Origin: an uncultured Sphingobacterium sp.
GTDB lineage: Bacteria; Bacteroidota; Bacteroidia; Sphingobacteriales; Sphingobacteriaceae
Assembly: GCA_947630335.1 (NCBI GenBank)
Contig: CANRHE010000007.1
Location: forward strand, 1-38,833
DNA: 38,833 nucleotides
Direction: 5' to 3'
The notes below the pieces were generated by a model. That model saw nothing but the letters and a program-made list of their open reading frames with translations. It was not told the DNA's origin and did not search any database. Below, in pieces: positions 28,654 to 37,432 of this stretch (its first letter is position 1; each line of letters opens with the position of its first letter). The position numbers and the translations under genes are program-made.

Positions 28654-29490
28654 TCAACTTATAAATCCTTTGACATATTGTTGAGTGATTTCATTTCTGG
28701 GATGTAATAGTACCTCTTCTGTTTTACCAAATTCTAATATCTCACCATTATATATGAAGGCAATATAATCTGAAACCCTACGAGCTTGTCGCAAAATATG
28801 TGTTACCAATATTATCGTATAATCCTTTTTTAAGTCTACTAAAAGATTCTCAATAGTTTGAGTCGATATCGGATCCAGCGCTGAAGTACTTTCATCGCCT
28901 AAAATAATTTCAGGATTTACAGCTAGACCTCTAGCTAGACAAAGTCTTTGCTGTTGACCGATGGATAGTTGTGAAGCGTAATGATGTAATCGATCTTTTA
29001 CTTCCTCCCACAAGCCTACATTTTTAAGTTGGTTTTCTACGATTTGGTTTAATATTTTTTTATTGTGCTCCCCATGGATTCTTGGACCATAAGCAATATT
29101 ATCAAAAATAGACATTGGTAATGGGAAAGGCCGTTGTGAGAGTAGTCCCATTTTTTTGCGAATATGCGTCACTTCAGCATTTTTCGCATATATATCTTCT
29201 CCGTTTACTAAGACTGAACCAGTTATTTGAATATTCTTGCTGTCATCAAGAAGGCGGTTCAAAGTTTTTAACAAGGTTGTCTTACCACATCCTGAAGGCC
29301 CTATGATAGATGTAATAGAATTGTTTGGGATTTCTAAGTTTATATTTTTGAGTATGTGTTTTTCATCAATGTACACGTTCAAGTTTTTGATTTGAAGATG
29401 TGGCGTGGACAAGGGAGAAGTTATATTTTCTGTTTGTTGTTTTTCGATGTTAGGATATGAGTACATATTACTATAATTAGAATGATACAT
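28654..29490 (-). CDS. pstB: Phosphate ABC transporter ATP-binding protein
   Basis: GPSGCGKTTLLKTLNRLLD, LSIGQQQRLCLARGLAVNPEIILGDESTSALDPIST; exact start uncertain (29490, 29466 or TTG 29412). Confidence 0.94.
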   Translation of the reverse strand: MYHSNYSNMYSYPNIEKQQTENITSPLSTPHLQIKNLNVYIDEKHILKNINLEIPNNSITSIIGPSGCGKTTLLKTLNRLLDDSKNIQITGSVLVNGEDIYAKNAEVTHIRKKMGLLSQRPFPLPMSIFDNIAYGPRIHGEHNKKILNQIVENQLKNVGLWEEVKDRLHHYASQLSIGQQQRLCLARGLAVNPEIILGDESTSALDPISTQTIENLLVDLKKDYTIILVTHILRQARRVSDYIAFIYNGEILEFGKTEEVLLHPRNEITQQYVKGFIS

Positions 29491-30278
29491 GTTAATATTA
29501 ATGCTGAAGCATATGCTCTCCCTTGTACCTCAGGAATTGGGCTGCTCAGCTGAAAGAATATGGCTAAGGGAAGAGTAGCGGCAGGTTCGTCCAAATATTT
29601 GGGGATATTGTCACTGAATCCTGTTGTCAATAACACACCTGCTACATCACCTATGGCACGTCCGAATGCAAGTAGCATAGCTGTAAAAAGTCCTGTTTTT
29701 ATATATTTTAACAATATTAATGATGATTCCCACCTTGTAGCTCCTAGTGATTTTGTGACATTTTTTAAGTCCTCAGGAATTGTTTTAATTAGTTCATCTA
29801 CTGTTCTTACTACAATTGGTATAGTGAGTAATGTTATAGTTAATATCCCTCCCAATAACGAGGCTCTGATACCTAACCATATCATGATGCTGAAAGCAAT
29901 AGCTCCGTACACAATAGAGGGAATGCCGTACAAAACATCAAACATTAACTTAGCAGATCTTGATATTATGGAGTCAGATTTGATGTAAAGATTTAAATAA
30001 ATTGAAATAGGGATTCCTATAATAATTGCTAATAGAGTTGCGGCGCTCGCAAGATATAGCGACCCTAAAATAGCATTCAAAATACCTCCAGATTTACCAA
30101 TATAGAATCCACCCTTAGGGGTTTCGGTTATCATATCCCAAGAAAGATATGGGACTCCCTTGTATAGAATTATTCCAACAATCAAGAATAATGATCCGAT
30201 AATACAAAATCCTGCAATTTGCATTATTACTTTTGCTATTTTTTCTTTACGGAGGCGTGAATTGATGTTATTAGTCAT
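29421..30278 (-). CDS. pstA: Phosphate ABC transporter permease
   Basis: GGILNAILGSLYLASAATLLAIIIGIPISIYLNLY, SLGATRWESSLI; downstream of pstC. Confidence 0.93.
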   Translation of the reverse strand: MTNNINSRLRKEKIAKVIMQIAGFCIIGSLFLIVGIILYKGVPYLSWDMITETPKGGFYIGKSGGILNAILGSLYLASAATLLAIIIGIPISIYLNLYIKSDSIISRSAKLMFDVLYGIPSIVYGAIAFSIMIWLGIRASLLGGILTITLLTIPIVVRTVDELIKTIPEDLKNVTKSLGATRWESSLILLKYIKTGLFTAMLLAFGRAIGDVAGVLLTTGFSDNIPKYLDEPAATLPLAIFFQLSSPIPEVQGRAYASALILTCIILIIVICTHILTSKNNKQKI

Positions 30279-31164
30279 TATGATTCTTTTCTAATTTATT
30301 AAGTACCACTCTAGCAATTAAATTAAATGCTAGAATGATGATTAGTAATAATAAAGCAGCAAACATAAGAGCTGAGTCATATAAGGGTATCGACATCATT
30401 TCACCGAAGTTGTTGGCTATTAAGGCAGGTATTGGATATCCTGCATCAAAAATTGATTGTGGTACTTTTGGAATGTTGCCACATACCATCAGTACAGCTA
30501 TTGTTTCCCCTAATGCTCTTGAGATTGCCAATACTATAGCTGCAATAATTCCAGGTTTAGCTTTTTTAATATTTACTTTTACAATTGTTTCCCACTTCGT
30601 AGCTCCTAGGGAGAGTGATGCAGATTTTAACTCTTTTGGAATAGTATGTAGAACTTCCACGATAATGCTAATCATTATCGGGAAAATCATCACTGCTAAA
30701 ACAATACCTCCAGATAAAACAGAATATCCTGAACTAACAATTCCAAATAGAGGAGCTATATATTCACCCATTAACGGAACTATAAATAATACACCCCAAA
30801 CCCCATATAAAACAGAAGGAAGAGCGGCTAGTGTGTTAATTAAGGGTAAAACTATTTTTCGAAGCTTGTCAGGAGCGTATTCCACTAAATATATAGATGT
30901 CAGCAAGCATAACGGAACGGCAAAGCAAAGAGATATAATAGTTACCCATGCCGTTCCCATGATAAACGGTAAAAAACCAAAATTTCCTTTCAGTGGAGAC
31001 CATACACTTTGAGATAGAATAGAACCGATATTTTGATACTCTAATAGTGGAATTGATTTATAAATCAAAATAATAAATATCAATGATATTGCTAAGAAAG
31101 AGCATAATAGCAATAAACTTGATATCTTGTTAAATAGAAAATCTTTTAAGAGTCTTAGCTTCAT
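30271..31164 (-). CDS. pstC: Phosphate ABC transporter permease
   Basis: GTAWVTIISLCFAVPLCLLTSIYLVEYAP, SLGATKWETIVKV, ALGETIAVLMVCGN. Confidence 0.93.
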   Translation of the reverse strand: MKLRLLKDFLFNKISSLLLLCSFLAISLIFIILIYKSIPLLEYQNIGSILSQSVWSPLKGNFGFLPFIMGTAWVTIISLCFAVPLCLLTSIYLVEYAPDKLRKIVLPLINTLAALPSVLYGVWGVLFIVPLMGEYIAPLFGIVSSGYSVLSGGIVLAVMIFPIMISIIVEVLHTIPKELKSASLSLGATKWETIVKVNIKKAKPGIIAAIVLAISRALGETIAVLMVCGNIPKVPQSIFDAGYPIPALIANNFGEMMSIPLYDSALMFAALLLLIIILAFNLIARVVLNKLEKNHND

Positions 31165-32132
31165 TTTTTATCAATTTTATTGAGTTCTATTTTTATTTGG
31201 TCATTCGTTAGAGGTACGTATCCATTTTCCAATAAGTACCGTTGTTGTTCTTTTGCTAAGACAAACCGAATGAATTCTTTAATGAGTTTACTATCGTTTG
31301 TATTTTTGATGACGAATGATAACTCTCTACTGGGAGGAGAGGGGTAGTGTCCTGCAGCTACCGCTTGAGTCAATTCATTTAAATTCTCATAAAAACTTTC
31401 TTCCTTGTCAATTTTTCCATTTTCATTTATATCAATAGGGATTACTTTAATATTATCTGCAGTTTTATGAGAATTGAGGTCGTAAATGAAATTTATGTTA
31501 TTGAAGCCAATAGAGTAAGGATTGTCTTTAACAGCTTGTGCTAAACCAGGGTCGCCAAAAATACCTACACCTTGTAAATCTTCTTGGTAATGATTGAAAA
31601 ATTTAGCCCACGTTTCTCCAGCTCCTGCAGCATCTGATCGCGTGTATATAGCTATTGGATCATTTGAAAACCGTAGATCAATATCTTGCCATGTACTATA
31701 ACTCTGGTCTATAAATATTTTTTTTAGTTCTTGCTTACTTAGCCCTCTTTCTTGTATCAGTTTTGAGTTAGGGTTACTGCTGTTGTACGTTCCCAAGACA
31801 GCGTCTTTTGCGACGAATATAGGTAAGGCTCCTTTAACAAGTTCTTTTGGTGATAGATCTCGAGATACTAATCCAATGTCGACCATGTTGGTCAAGACAT
31901 CTGTTATGCCTTTCCCAGCTCCTCCAGCAGAGATGTTAAAACGAACATTTGGGTGTTTTAGTTTGAAATCTTCAGACCATAATACGACAATCGGGTACAA
32001 AGCAAATGCTCCAGAGATAGATATGTTACCTGTAAAACCTTTTTTAATATCATAGCTTTCTTCCATTTTTGGAGCGCATGAATTTATTAATAATGTTGAT
32101 AGTGAGTATATTATGGTCTTATAATATTTCAT
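31161..32132 (-). CDS. pstS: Phosphate-binding substrate lipoprotein
   Basis: Lipobox LLINSC; SISGAFALYPIVVLWSEDF, SAGGAGKGITDVL, YTRSDAAGAGETWAKF; 4-bp overlap with pstC. Confidence 0.9.
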   Translation of the reverse strand: MKYYKTIIYSLSTLLINSCAPKMEESYDIKKGFTGNISISGAFALYPIVVLWSEDFKLKHPNVRFNISAGGAGKGITDVLTNMVDIGLVSRDLSPKELVKGALPIFVAKDAVLGTYNSSNPNSKLIQERGLSKQELKKIFIDQSYSTWQDIDLRFSNDPIAIYTRSDAAGAGETWAKFFNHYQEDLQGVGIFGDPGLAQAVKDNPYSIGFNNINFIYDLNSHKTADNIKVIPIDINENGKIDKEESFYENLNELTQAVAAGHYPSPPSRELSFVIKNTNDSKLIKEFIRFVLAKEQQRYLLENGYVPLTNDQIKIELNKIDKK

Positions 32133-32310
32133 TTTTCATTGAATATTATTGTGTTATTTATAATTAACTCTACAAATATATACTAATTTGGTAGACTATA
32201 TAGTTTTTATAGATAATTATTTTATACATTTGTACAATATCTTCGTAAGCTTAGTGTTTGTGACTATTACTGAAGTATATTAATGTTTATAATTATAGAT
32301 TAAATTAGAG

Positions 32311-34419
32311 ATGCAAAGTTTTCGTACTGAATTAGAAAATCCTGTTGTTGAACAAGAAATTATTGAACTAGAGCAAAAAATTAGAGCTTTTAGGGGAGGG
32401 GAGATTCCCGATGAAAAGTTTCGTTCATTACGCCTTGCTCGTGGTATTTACGGGCAGCGGCAACCTGGTGTTCAAATGATCCGTATTAAATTGCCATTTG
32501 GTAAAGTAACATTCAAACAATTATTGAGGATAGCAGATGTTTCAGATGAGTACGCTAGTAAGAACTTGCATTTGACCACTCGCCAGGATATCCAAATACA
32601 TTATGTAAGCTTAGATAAAACTCCAGAACTTTGGGCCAAATTAGCAGAGGATGATATTACACTACGTGAGGCTTGTGGTAATACTGTACGAAATGTAACA
32701 GCTTCTGCAATTGCAGGGATTGATAAAGAGGAGCCTTTTGACGTTTCTCCGTATGCTCATAGAACATTTGAGTACTTTCTACGAAATCCTATTTGTGCGG
32801 AAATGGGACGTAAGATCAAGATTGCTTTTTCATCATCAACGAAAGATACAGCCTTTTCTTACATTCACGATTTTGGTTTTATTCCCAAAGTTAAAGTGAA
32901 AGATGGGGTAGAAATCCGTGGGTTTAAAGTCATGTTAGGTGGCGGCTTGGGAGCGCAACCTCTATTAGCCTATAAAATATTTGATTTCTTATCAGAGGAA
33001 GAAATCATTCCTTTTATGGAAGCGACATTACGAGTATTCGATAGATACGGAGAGCGTAATAATCGAAATAAAGCTCGTTTTAAATTTTTAATACAAAAAC
33101 TAGGCTTGGAAGAAGTTCTACGCTTAATAGAACAAGAGAAAAAAGCACTTCCCTACCAACGGATTGTTGTTGATCGTGACTCTATTGTAGAACCAATTGC
33201 ACCATCCAAGCCAGTTAATTCAGCTATCCCTATTGAGTATGAAGCTTTTGATGTTTGGAAACGTACAAATGTATTTCCACAAAAGCAGCAAGGCTTTTAT
33301 GGAGTATATGTTAAAGTTTTGACGGGCGATATTTCTACAGAGAAAGCAAGACGTTTAATCGTTGGTGTAAGAGATCACATTGCAGATGATATTCGTATTA
33401 CGCAAGGACAAAATTTACTCTTTAAATATGTTCATGAAGAGTCTTTACCTCATGTTTTTAATGTGTTGTATGATCTAGGATTTGCTAAGCCGGGCTTTGA
33501 TAGTACATCTGATATTACTACCTGTCCTGGTACCGATACTTGTAATTTGGGTATATCCAATTCTACGGAGATGGCACGCGTTTTAGAGCAATATATTCAT
33601 GAGTTTCATAGGGATTTTATATTCGAACAAAATCTAAAAATTAAAATATCTGGTTGTATGAACTCATGTGGACAGCATGGATTGGCACATATAGGTTTTC
33701 ATGGCTCATCGGTCAAAGCGAATGGTAAAGTAGTCCCCGCCGCACAGGTGATGTTAGGAGGAGGTACAGTAGGTGATGGTGAAGGGAGAGTAGCAGAGAG
33801 AGTGATTAAAATCCCAACCAAAAGGGTTACCCATTTGGTTGATCTTACCTTAGGAGATTTTAAAGCACATCGAGAAGCTGAGGAGTCGTTTCATCATTAT
33901 TACGAAAGACAAGGTAAAGATTATTTTTATCAACTGTATAAACCCTTGGCAGACCTCTCTACCTTGACCGAAGACGAATATATTGATTGGGGGCATCAAG
34001 ATACCTTTGAGACTGCTATTGGTGTTGGGGAATGTGCAGGGGTAGTTATTGATTTAGTAGCTACATTATTATTTGAAGCAGAAGAAAAAATTGGATGGGC
34101 AAACGAAGCCTTTGATAAAGGTCTATATGCTGATGCTATTTATCATACTTATTCCTCCTTTGTTTGGACAGCCAAAGCATTGCTTTTGGACAAAGGTATC
34201 AATGCAAGTACGCAAACTAGTGTTATTAACGAATTTGATGCTCGTTATGTTGAAGAAGGAGTTTTTAGTTTCCCTGTATCATTTTCTGATCGCGTTTTAC
34301 AAATTAATAAATATACCCCTTCGGTTGAATTTGCTCAGGCATACTTAACACAAGCGACAGCCTTTTATTTAGAAGCGGCAGATCGTCGAGAATCTTTACG
34401 AATAGCTAATAACAATTAA
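32311..34419 (+). CDS. Siroheme-FeS sulfite (nitrite/sulfite) reductase with C-terminal HEPN-like domain
   Basis: LHLTTRQDIQIHYV, TTCPGTDTCNLG and SGCMNSCGQHG (CX5C/CX3C 4Fe-4S-siroheme ligands); about residues 580-695 form a HEPN-like helical region (GLYADAIYHTYSSFVWTAKALLLDKGI). Confidence 0.92.
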   Translation: MQSFRTELENPVVEQEIIELEQKIRAFRGGEIPDEKFRSLRLARGIYGQRQPGVQMIRIKLPFGKVTFKQLLRIADVSDEYASKNLHLTTRQDIQIHYVSLDKTPELWAKLAEDDITLREACGNTVRNVTASAIAGIDKEEPFDVSPYAHRTFEYFLRNPICAEMGRKIKIAFSSSTKDTAFSYIHDFGFIPKVKVKDGVEIRGFKVMLGGGLGAQPLLAYKIFDFLSEEEIIPFMEATLRVFDRYGERNNRNKARFKFLIQKLGLEEVLRLIEQEKKALPYQRIVVDRDSIVEPIAPSKPVNSAIPIEYEAFDVWKRTNVFPQKQQGFYGVYVKVLTGDISTEKARRLIVGVRDHIADDIRITQGQNLLFKYVHEESLPHVFNVLYDLGFAKPGFDSTSDITTCPGTDTCNLGISNSTEMARVLEQYIHEFHRDFIFEQNLKIKISGCMNSCGQHGLAHIGFHGSSVKANGKVVPAAQVMLGGGTVGDGEGRVAERVIKIPTKRVTHLVDLTLGDFKAHREAEESFHHYYERQGKDYFYQLYKPLADLSTLTEDEYIDWGHQDTFETAIGVGECAGVVIDLVATLLFEAEEKIGWANEAFDKGLYADAIYHTYSSFVWTAKALLLDKGINASTQTSVINEFDARYVEEGVFSFPVSFSDRVLQINKYTPSVEFAQAYLTQATAFYLEAADRRESLRIANNN

Positions 34420-34430
34420 GACTTTACAGA

Positions 34431-35201
34431 ATGAAAAATATAAAACCATTGGTAACATTAGTAGGTGCTGGACCAGGAGATGCTGATTTAATTACTGTTA
34501 AAGGATTGAAAGCTATCCAAAGTGCTGATGTTATATTATATGATGCATTGATTAATGAAGACCTATTAAACTATGCTAAAGATGAGTGTGTGAAAGTATA
34601 CGTAGGAAAGCGAGCGGAGCAGCTATCTACAGATCAGCATCAGATTAATCAGTTATTAGTGGACTACGCTCTTACTTATGGGCATGTGGTACGATTAAAA
34701 GGAGGAGATCCTTTTGTATTTGGTCGAGGTGGTGAAGAGTTGGATCATGTTCGCCAATATGATATCCCGACAGAAGTTGTACCAGGTATTTCCTCTTCAA
34801 TAGGATTGACAGGATTACAACAGATACCATTGACCTATAGAGGTATTGCAGAGAGCTTTTGGGTGATTACAGGAGCTACTTCAGATGGGCAATTGTCAGA
34901 TGACCTAAATATGGCAGTTAATAGCAGCGCTACAGTAGTCGTGCTTATGGGATACTCCAAGCTTCAGCAAATAGTTAGTTTATATCAAGAACATGGCCGA
35001 GGAGAGCTCCCAATTGCTTTGATCCAAAACGGATCATTGCCTAATGAACGTATTGTTGTTGGTCTTGTAGATACTATATTAGCCGAGGTGCAAAAAAATT
35101 TAGTAGGCGTACCTGCGATAATTGTTTTAGGTGAGGTAGTTGCCAAGCATAAGGATTTCGAAAAATTACAGGAAGAATTGAAACTAAACAATCTATCATG
35201 A
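34431..35201 (+). CDS. cobA: Uroporphyrinogen-III C-methyltransferase
   Basis: VGAGPGDADLITVKGLKAIQSADVILYDALI, RLKGGDPFVFGRGGEEL, VVPGISS. Confidence 0.96.
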   Translation: MKNIKPLVTLVGAGPGDADLITVKGLKAIQSADVILYDALINEDLLNYAKDECVKVYVGKRAEQLSTDQHQINQLLVDYALTYGHVVRLKGGDPFVFGRGGEELDHVRQYDIPTEVVPGISSSIGLTGLQQIPLTYRGIAESFWVITGATSDGQLSDDLNMAVNSSATVVVLMGYSKLQQIVSLYQEHGRGELPIALIQNGSLPNERIVVGLVDTILAEVQKNLVGVPAIIVLGEVVAKHKDFEKLQEELKLNNLS

Positions 35202-35779
35202 ATACGTTGTTTCCAATTTATATAAAGATGGATCAGGTTCACACTTTATTGGTTGGCGCGGGTCCTGTAGGTTTAGAGAAATTACAAGCTATTTATTTTA
35301 ATTCACCGCAGGCAAAAGTAAATGTCGTAGCCCTAGATGTAAGTCAGAGTGTGGAGGATTATGTTAAGAAGAATAGCTATGCTCAACTAGTAAGGAGATC
35401 TTTTCAGGAAGAGGATTTGGACGGTGTTGATTTGGTCATATTAGCAACTAATAATGATGTGTTAAATGAGCGTATTCGGCAACTGTGTAAACAAAGAAAC
35501 ATTCTATTAAATGTCGCTGATAAACCCAGCTTATGTGACTTTTATTTAGGGTCAGTTGTGCAAAAGGGTAATTTGAAAATAGGTATTTCCACCAATGGTA
35601 AATCACCGACGATGGCAAAGCGATTAAAGGAATTTTTTAATGAGTTGCTTCCAGAAGAAATTGATGATACACTGGAGTTGATGTATACCATGCGTAATCA
35701 GCTTAAAGGAGATTTTAAGGATAAAATAGAAGCTTTGAATACACATACTAAAGATTTTATTAATAGTACAGTCTTATGA
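35198..35779 (+). CDS. Precorrin-2 dehydrogenase/sirohydrochlorin ferrochelatase-type protein (CysG N-terminal)
   Basis: LFPIYIKMDQVHTLLVGAGPVGLEK, LVILATNND, NVADKPSLCDFYLGSVVQKGNLKIGISTNGKSPTMAK; 4-bp ATGA overlap with cobA. Confidence 0.93.
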   Translation: MNTLFPIYIKMDQVHTLLVGAGPVGLEKLQAIYFNSPQAKVNVVALDVSQSVEDYVKKNSYAQLVRRSFQEEDLDGVDLVILATNNDVLNERIRQLCKQRNILLNVADKPSLCDFYLGSVVQKGNLKIGISTNGKSPTMAKRLKEFFNELLPEEIDDTLELMYTMRNQLKGDFKDKIEALNTHTKDFINSTVL

Positions 35780-36477
35780 TAGATCAATTAAAACAAGAAT
35801 TAGCCGAAAAAGATGCAGCCGAAATAATTCATTTTATTAGCAGTAATTATGCTGATCGAACCGTTTTTTCCACATCATTTGGCATTGAAGATCAAGTATT
35901 GACTCATCTTTTAGCACAAGCAAACTCTAACATAAATATTTTCACTTTAGACACAGGACGTCTGTTCCCAGAGACATATTATGTTTGGAATAGAACTTTA
36001 GAACGTTACGGATTAGCTATACAATCTTATTCCCCAAATACAGCAGAAGTAGAACGTTTAGTGACTGACAAGGGGCCTTCTAGCTTTTATGAATCTGTCG
36101 AAAATCGAAAAGAATGTTGTTTTATTCGGAAAATAGAACCTTTAAGCAGAGCGATAAAGGGATATGATATTTGGATAACTGGTATTCGTGCCGATCAATC
36201 TCCTAATCGCGAAGAGATGGAATACATAGAATGGGATGCTCATAATAATATCCTCAAAATTCACCCCTTGTTTCACTGGAACTTAACAGATGTAGAGGAG
36301 TTTTTGAAGGTTAATAACATTCCTTACAATCCCCTTCATGACAAGGGATTTCCGAGTATAGGTTGTCAGCCATGTACACGAGCTGTCCAACCTGGAGAGA
36401 GTTTTCGAGCTGGGCGATGGTGGTGGGAAGATCAAAGCAAGAAAGAATGTGGATTACATACCACAAACGCACATTAA
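35776..36477 (+). CDS. cysH: Phosphoadenylyl/adenylyl-sulfate reductase, likely APS-type with 4Fe-4S
   Basis: TSFGIEDQVLTHL, ENRKECCFIRKIEPL, GCQPCTRAV, KKECGLH. Confidence 0.94.
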   Translation: MIDQLKQELAEKDAAEIIHFISSNYADRTVFSTSFGIEDQVLTHLLAQANSNINIFTLDTGRLFPETYYVWNRTLERYGLAIQSYSPNTAEVERLVTDKGPSSFYESVENRKECCFIRKIEPLSRAIKGYDIWITGIRADQSPNREEMEYIEWDAHNNILKIHPLFHWNLTDVEEFLKVNNIPYNPLHDKGFPSIGCQPCTRAVQPGESFRAGRWWWEDQSKKECGLHTTNAH

Positions 36478-36510
36478 GATTCAATACTATTGGTTATTAA
36501 AAATTAAAGA

Positions 36511-37401
36511 ATGGATTATTTAGATCATTTGGAAGCGGAAGCTATATATATATTACGGGAAGTCGCAGGTCAATTTGAAAATCCTGCACTCCTTTTTTCT
36601 GGAGGAAAGGATAGTATAACATTAGTTCATTTAGCAAAAAAGGCATTTAGACCAGGTAAATTTCCTTTCCCATTAGTTCATATTGACACCGGACACAATT
36701 TTCCTGAAACTATCGTTTTTAGAGATTGGTTAGTTGAAGAGCTAGGTGAAAAGTTAATTGTGGGCTTGGTTCAAGAAAGTATAGATCAAGGTAAAGTCAT
36801 AGAGTCTACGGGTAAAAACGCAAGTCGTAATGCTTTGCAAACTGTTACTCTTTTAGATACGATTGAAAAATATGGTTTTGATGCCTGTATCGGTGGTGCA
36901 AGGCGTGATGAAGAGAAAGCTAGAGCCAAAGAGCGAATTTTCTCCGTTCGTGATGAGTTTGGACAATGGGATCCTAAAAGACAAAGACCCGAGCTGTGGA
37001 ATATTTTTAATGGTAAGATTAATAAAGGCGAAAATGTTCGGATATTTCCGATTTCGAATTGGACAGAGCTCGATGTCTGGCAATATATTAAACGTGAAAA
37101 AATTGACCTTCCTTCTATATACTTCAGTCATCAACGGGATGTAGTTTGGCGTAATAATCAATGGATGGCAGCCGCATCGTGCTTGAATTTAGATGCAGAA
37201 GATCACGTGGAATTTAAATCTGTTCGCTTTAGAACAGTAGGGGATATGACTTGTACGGCTGCGGTCGATTCTATAGCGACCTCGTTGGATGATATTATAA
37301 GCGAAATCAAAGCCTCTACAGTTAGCGAAAGAGGTGCTCGTCTAGATGATAAAGTGTCAGAAGCAGCTATGGAAGAACGTAAAAAACAAGGATACTTTTA
37401 A
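36511..37401 (+). CDS. cysD: Sulfate adenylyltransferase subunit 2
   Basis: LLFSGGKDSITLVHLA, HIDTGHNFPETI, GGARRDEEKARAKERIFS. Confidence 0.96.
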   Translation: MDYLDHLEAEAIYILREVAGQFENPALLFSGGKDSITLVHLAKKAFRPGKFPFPLVHIDTGHNFPETIVFRDWLVEELGEKLIVGLVQESIDQGKVIESTGKNASRNALQTVTLLDTIEKYGFDACIGGARRDEEKARAKERIFSVRDEFGQWDPKRQRPELWNIFNGKINKGENVRIFPISNWTELDVWQYIKREKIDLPSIYFSHQRDVVWRNNQWMAAASCLNLDAEDHVEFKSVRFRTVGDMTCTAAVDSIATSLDDIISEIKASTVSERGARLDDKVSEAAMEERKKQGYF

Positions 37402-37432
37402 CGATAAGGCTCAATTTGAAATCATTTTACTA

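Noticed and set aside
29560-29988. 142-aa plus-strand ORF antisense to pstA
   Set aside because: Shadow ORF opposite a conserved permease.
30335-31012. 225-aa plus-strand ORF antisense to pstC
   Set aside because: Lies entirely opposite a clear permease gene; composition is that expected from antisense of TM codons; no recognisable domain.
34073-34348. 91-aa alternate-frame ORF inside the HEPN region, considered as a toxin/antitoxin-like overlap gene
   Set aside because: Translation is a frame-shifted version of the HEPN segment with no recognisable family; the main frame is continuous and conserved-looking.
34048-34395. HEPN domain as a nuclease/defence effector
   Set aside because: No Rx4-6H motif visible, no MNT partner, and it is part of a metabolic enzyme in a cys operon.
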